From NCBI GenBank assembly GCA_964461815.1, contig CAYWVF010000015.1, positions 1-64,000 on the forward strand: 64,000 bases of DNA. The letters are read 5' to 3'. Origin of the DNA: JAAZBA01 sp964461815. Its GTDB lineage: Bacteria > Bacillota > Clostridia > Oscillospirales > QAMX01. The notes beneath the pieces are model-generated. The model was not told where the DNA came from, ran no database searches, and saw only the letters and a program-made list of their open reading frames with translations. The position numbers and the translations under genes are program-made. Shown here in pieces: positions 62,594 to 64,000 of the stretch. Position 1 is the first letter of the stretch. Each line of letters opens with the position of its first letter.

Positions 62594-62851
62594 ATGGTGG
62601 CAACAGTGTATAATAATCTAATCACGTGCAAATCAATAACCGCCGCAACTCAGCTCGAGCAGCTGCTGCTGAAAAACGGCTGTCTCTGTACTGTGGTGCA
62701 GCCTCCGAAGAATATCACCGGCAGCTCATGTGCATATGGTGTGAAGCTCAATTCGTCATGCCTGAACCATGCGCGAAAGCTCATCCATGACCATTCGATT
62801 CCGATAGGAAAGATATTTTTCGTATCAAACGGACAATATAAGGAAATATAA
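62594..62851 (+). CDS. DUF3343 protein, putative Se/S carrier-like
   Basis: The 85-residue protein belongs to the DUF3343 family, in which a short ferredoxin-like fold carries a conserved cysteine; here SSCAYGVKLN (about residues 48-57) fits. These proteins often sit beside a cysteine-desulfurase-like gene, as here, and are proposed to carry sulfur or selenium. I chose MVATVYNN; the ribosome site is weak (GAAAGTG), so the start is less certain. Confidence 0.75.
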   Translation: MVATVYNNLITCKSITAATQLEQLLLKNGCLCTVVQPPKNITGSSCAYGVKLNSSCLNHARKLIHDHSIPIGKIFFVSNGQYKEI

Positions 62852-62859
62852 GCTCAATT

Positions 62860-62880
62860 GGGCAGCCATGTCGGCTGCCC
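62860..62880 (+). repeat. Stem-loop between DUF3343 and the desulfurase gene
   Basis: GGGCAGCC (62860-62867) pairs with GGCTGCCC (62873-62880). No T run follows, so it is probably an attenuator or mRNA processing element rather than a full terminator. Confidence 0.5.
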
Positions 62881-62904
62881 CGATATTTGTAAAAGGGGTA
62901 AAAT

Positions 62905-64000
62905 ATGATCTTTTTAGATAATGCCGCTACAACATTTAAAAAGCCGGCTACAGTTTATAGGGCAGTATACAACACTATGCGGAGCTGTGCGAGCGTAGGC
63001 AGAGGAAGCTACGAGGAGTCTCAGGCTGCTGCATCCAAAGTGCTCGCATGTAGGCTCGAGCTGCAAAAGCTTTTTAATCTGAGCGATCCTGCATCCGCTG
63101 CATTTACCTACAATTCCACGATGGCTCTGAATATGGCTATAAAGGGGCTTGCACGTGACGGTGCAAAGGTAGTCGTCTCCGGCTATGAGCATAACGCCGT
63201 GGTACGTCCTCTTGCCGCATTATATGAACGCAGTGTAACATATTCACACGTGCAGTCTCCGCTGTTTGAGCCGGAAGCATTGCTTGACGGCTTTAAAGCT
63301 GAGCTTTCACACGGTGCCGACCTTGTGGTATGTAATCATGTATCAAACGTATTCGGATATATCCTGCCGATATTTGAGCTGGATGCGCTGTGTGCAGACT
63401 TCGGAGTACCTCTGATAATAGATGCATCTCAGTCTGCCGGTATACTCCCTATAGACGCAAGCCGTCTGAAGAGTACGAGCTTCATATGTATGCCCGGACA
63501 TAAGAGCCTGTTCGGGCCTCAGGGTACGGGAGTGCTCATTAGTCTCAACGGTGACGCTGCAACTACGATCATCGAAGGCGGTACCGGCTCCGACAGTGTG
63601 TCACCCATTCAACCCTCGTACATGCCCGATAAATTTGAGAGCGGAACTCACAATGTAGCCGGGATCGCAGGACTTTGCGAGGGGATCAGATTCGTACGCA
63701 GTGAGGGCTTATCGAGAATACGGAAGCATGAGCATATGCTAATAGCACAGGCAGCAGAGGGACTCCGTAGATCTGGTGATTATGAGATATTCTATACACC
63801 CGACCCAAAGCTTCAAGCCTCCGTGCTCTCATTTATTCCGAAATTCATGACGCCCGAGCACTTTACCGAGCTTATGGGACGTGCAGGTATAAGCCTTCGT
63901 GCTGGACTGCACTGTGCTCCGCTGGCGCACAGAACGGCAGGCACTTTCTCGACAGGTACGGTGAGACTGAGCGTTTCGGCTTACAACACCTCTCACGATG
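62905..64000 (+). CDS. Cysteine-desulfurase-like aminotransferase class V (cut by window end)
   Basis: The open frame runs past the window end. The first 365 residues show a PLP-dependent class V aminotransferase: LDNAATTFKKP at the start, CNHVSNVFGYILP, the PLP lysine in MPGHKSLFGPQGTG, and GLHCAPLAHRTAGT late in the sequence, which is the usual catalytic cysteine loop. AAAGGGG precedes the ATG at 62905. With the DUF3343 neighbour it probably supplies sulfur or selenium for a modification or cofactor. Confidence 0.85.
   Translation, partial: MIFLDNAATTFKKPATVYRAVYNTMRSCASVGRGSYEESQAAASKVLACRLELQKLFNLSDPASAAFTYNSTMALNMAIKGLARDGAKVVVSGYEHNAVVRPLAALYERSVTYSHVQSPLFEPEALLDGFKAELSHGADLVVCNHVSNVFGYILPIFELDALCADFGVPLIIDASQSAGILPIDASRLKSTSFICMPGHKSLFGPQGTGVLISLNGDAATTIIEGGTGSDSVSPIQPSYMPDKFESGTHNVAGIAGLCEGIRFVRSEGLSRIRKHEHMLIAQAAEGLRRSGDYEIFYTPDPKLQASVLSFIPKFMTPEHFTELMGRAGISLRAGLHCAPLAHRTAGTFSTGTVRLSVSAYNTSHD

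Overview
The window looks like a chromosomal segment of an endospore-forming, low-to-moderate GC Firmicute of the class Clostridia, probably an uncultured or gut member of the Eubacteriales. The evidence is a Clostridia-type gene order (mutL-miaA-hfq-HlyD-like-yggS-sepF-yggT-divIVA and zapA-U32-dut-DUF4321-maf-mreCD-pbp2), spore genes (two CotF-like coat proteins, a GerM-type lipoprotein), consensus TTGACA-N17-TATAAT promoters, strong Shine-Dalgarno sites, and a PadR/DUF2812 pair. The species is not identified.

Layout. 1-6.5 kb: a GMP synthetase gene lacking the amidotransferase domain, a two-component system with a Cys-rich membrane protein, and a PlsC-like acyltransferase coupled to a GltS-like symporter. 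6.5-16.7 kb: DacF-type carboxypeptidase, a second two-component system with a GerM lipoprotein, an ECF S component, a polysaccharide deacetylase, a GNAT acetyltransferase, a neutral-ceramidase-like protein and an M24 peptidase. 16.7-24 kb: a second ECF S component, two overlapping MATE transporters, CsaA, PiT phosphate transporter with its DUF47 partner, and a CNNM/CorC protein with a long structured leader. 24-33.5 kb: PadR with a 34-bp palindromic operator, DUF2812, lipoate ligase, coat proteins, two M42 peptidases with MurD, CorA with a structured leader, and an E2-like acyltransferase. 33.5-35.3 kb: a solitary large serine recombinase with a small acidic ORF. 35.3-42.3 kb: the division and RNA/DNA maintenance cluster (divIVA, yggT, sepF, yggS, HlyD-like, hfq, miaA, mutL). 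42.3-52.6 kb: a catabolic cluster without signal peptides (DUF4838 protein, an unrecognised hydrolase-like gene, a sugar isomerase, AraC regulator, ceramidase-fold hydrolase, heparinase II/III-like lyase). 52.6-54 kb: a hairpin-rich repeat, tRNA-Val, a candidate small RNA and a deacetylase-like gene. 54-62.3 kb: a degenerate M42 protein and the cell-shape operon. 62.6-64 kb: DUF3343 and a cysteine-desulfurase-like gene cut by the window end.

The most notable signals are these. The 42-53 kb glycan cluster has two adjacent genes each broken at an A6 run, both restored by the same one-base change. Several proteins have family folds with missing catalytic residues: the third M42 protein, the E2-like protein, and both ceramidase-like proteins. 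Several cis-acting RNAs match no class I could name: the leaders of the corC-like gene, corA and zapA, and a short promoter-to-terminator transcript near 53.1 kb. The recombinase unit has a Shine-Dalgarno site lying inside the divIVA terminator.
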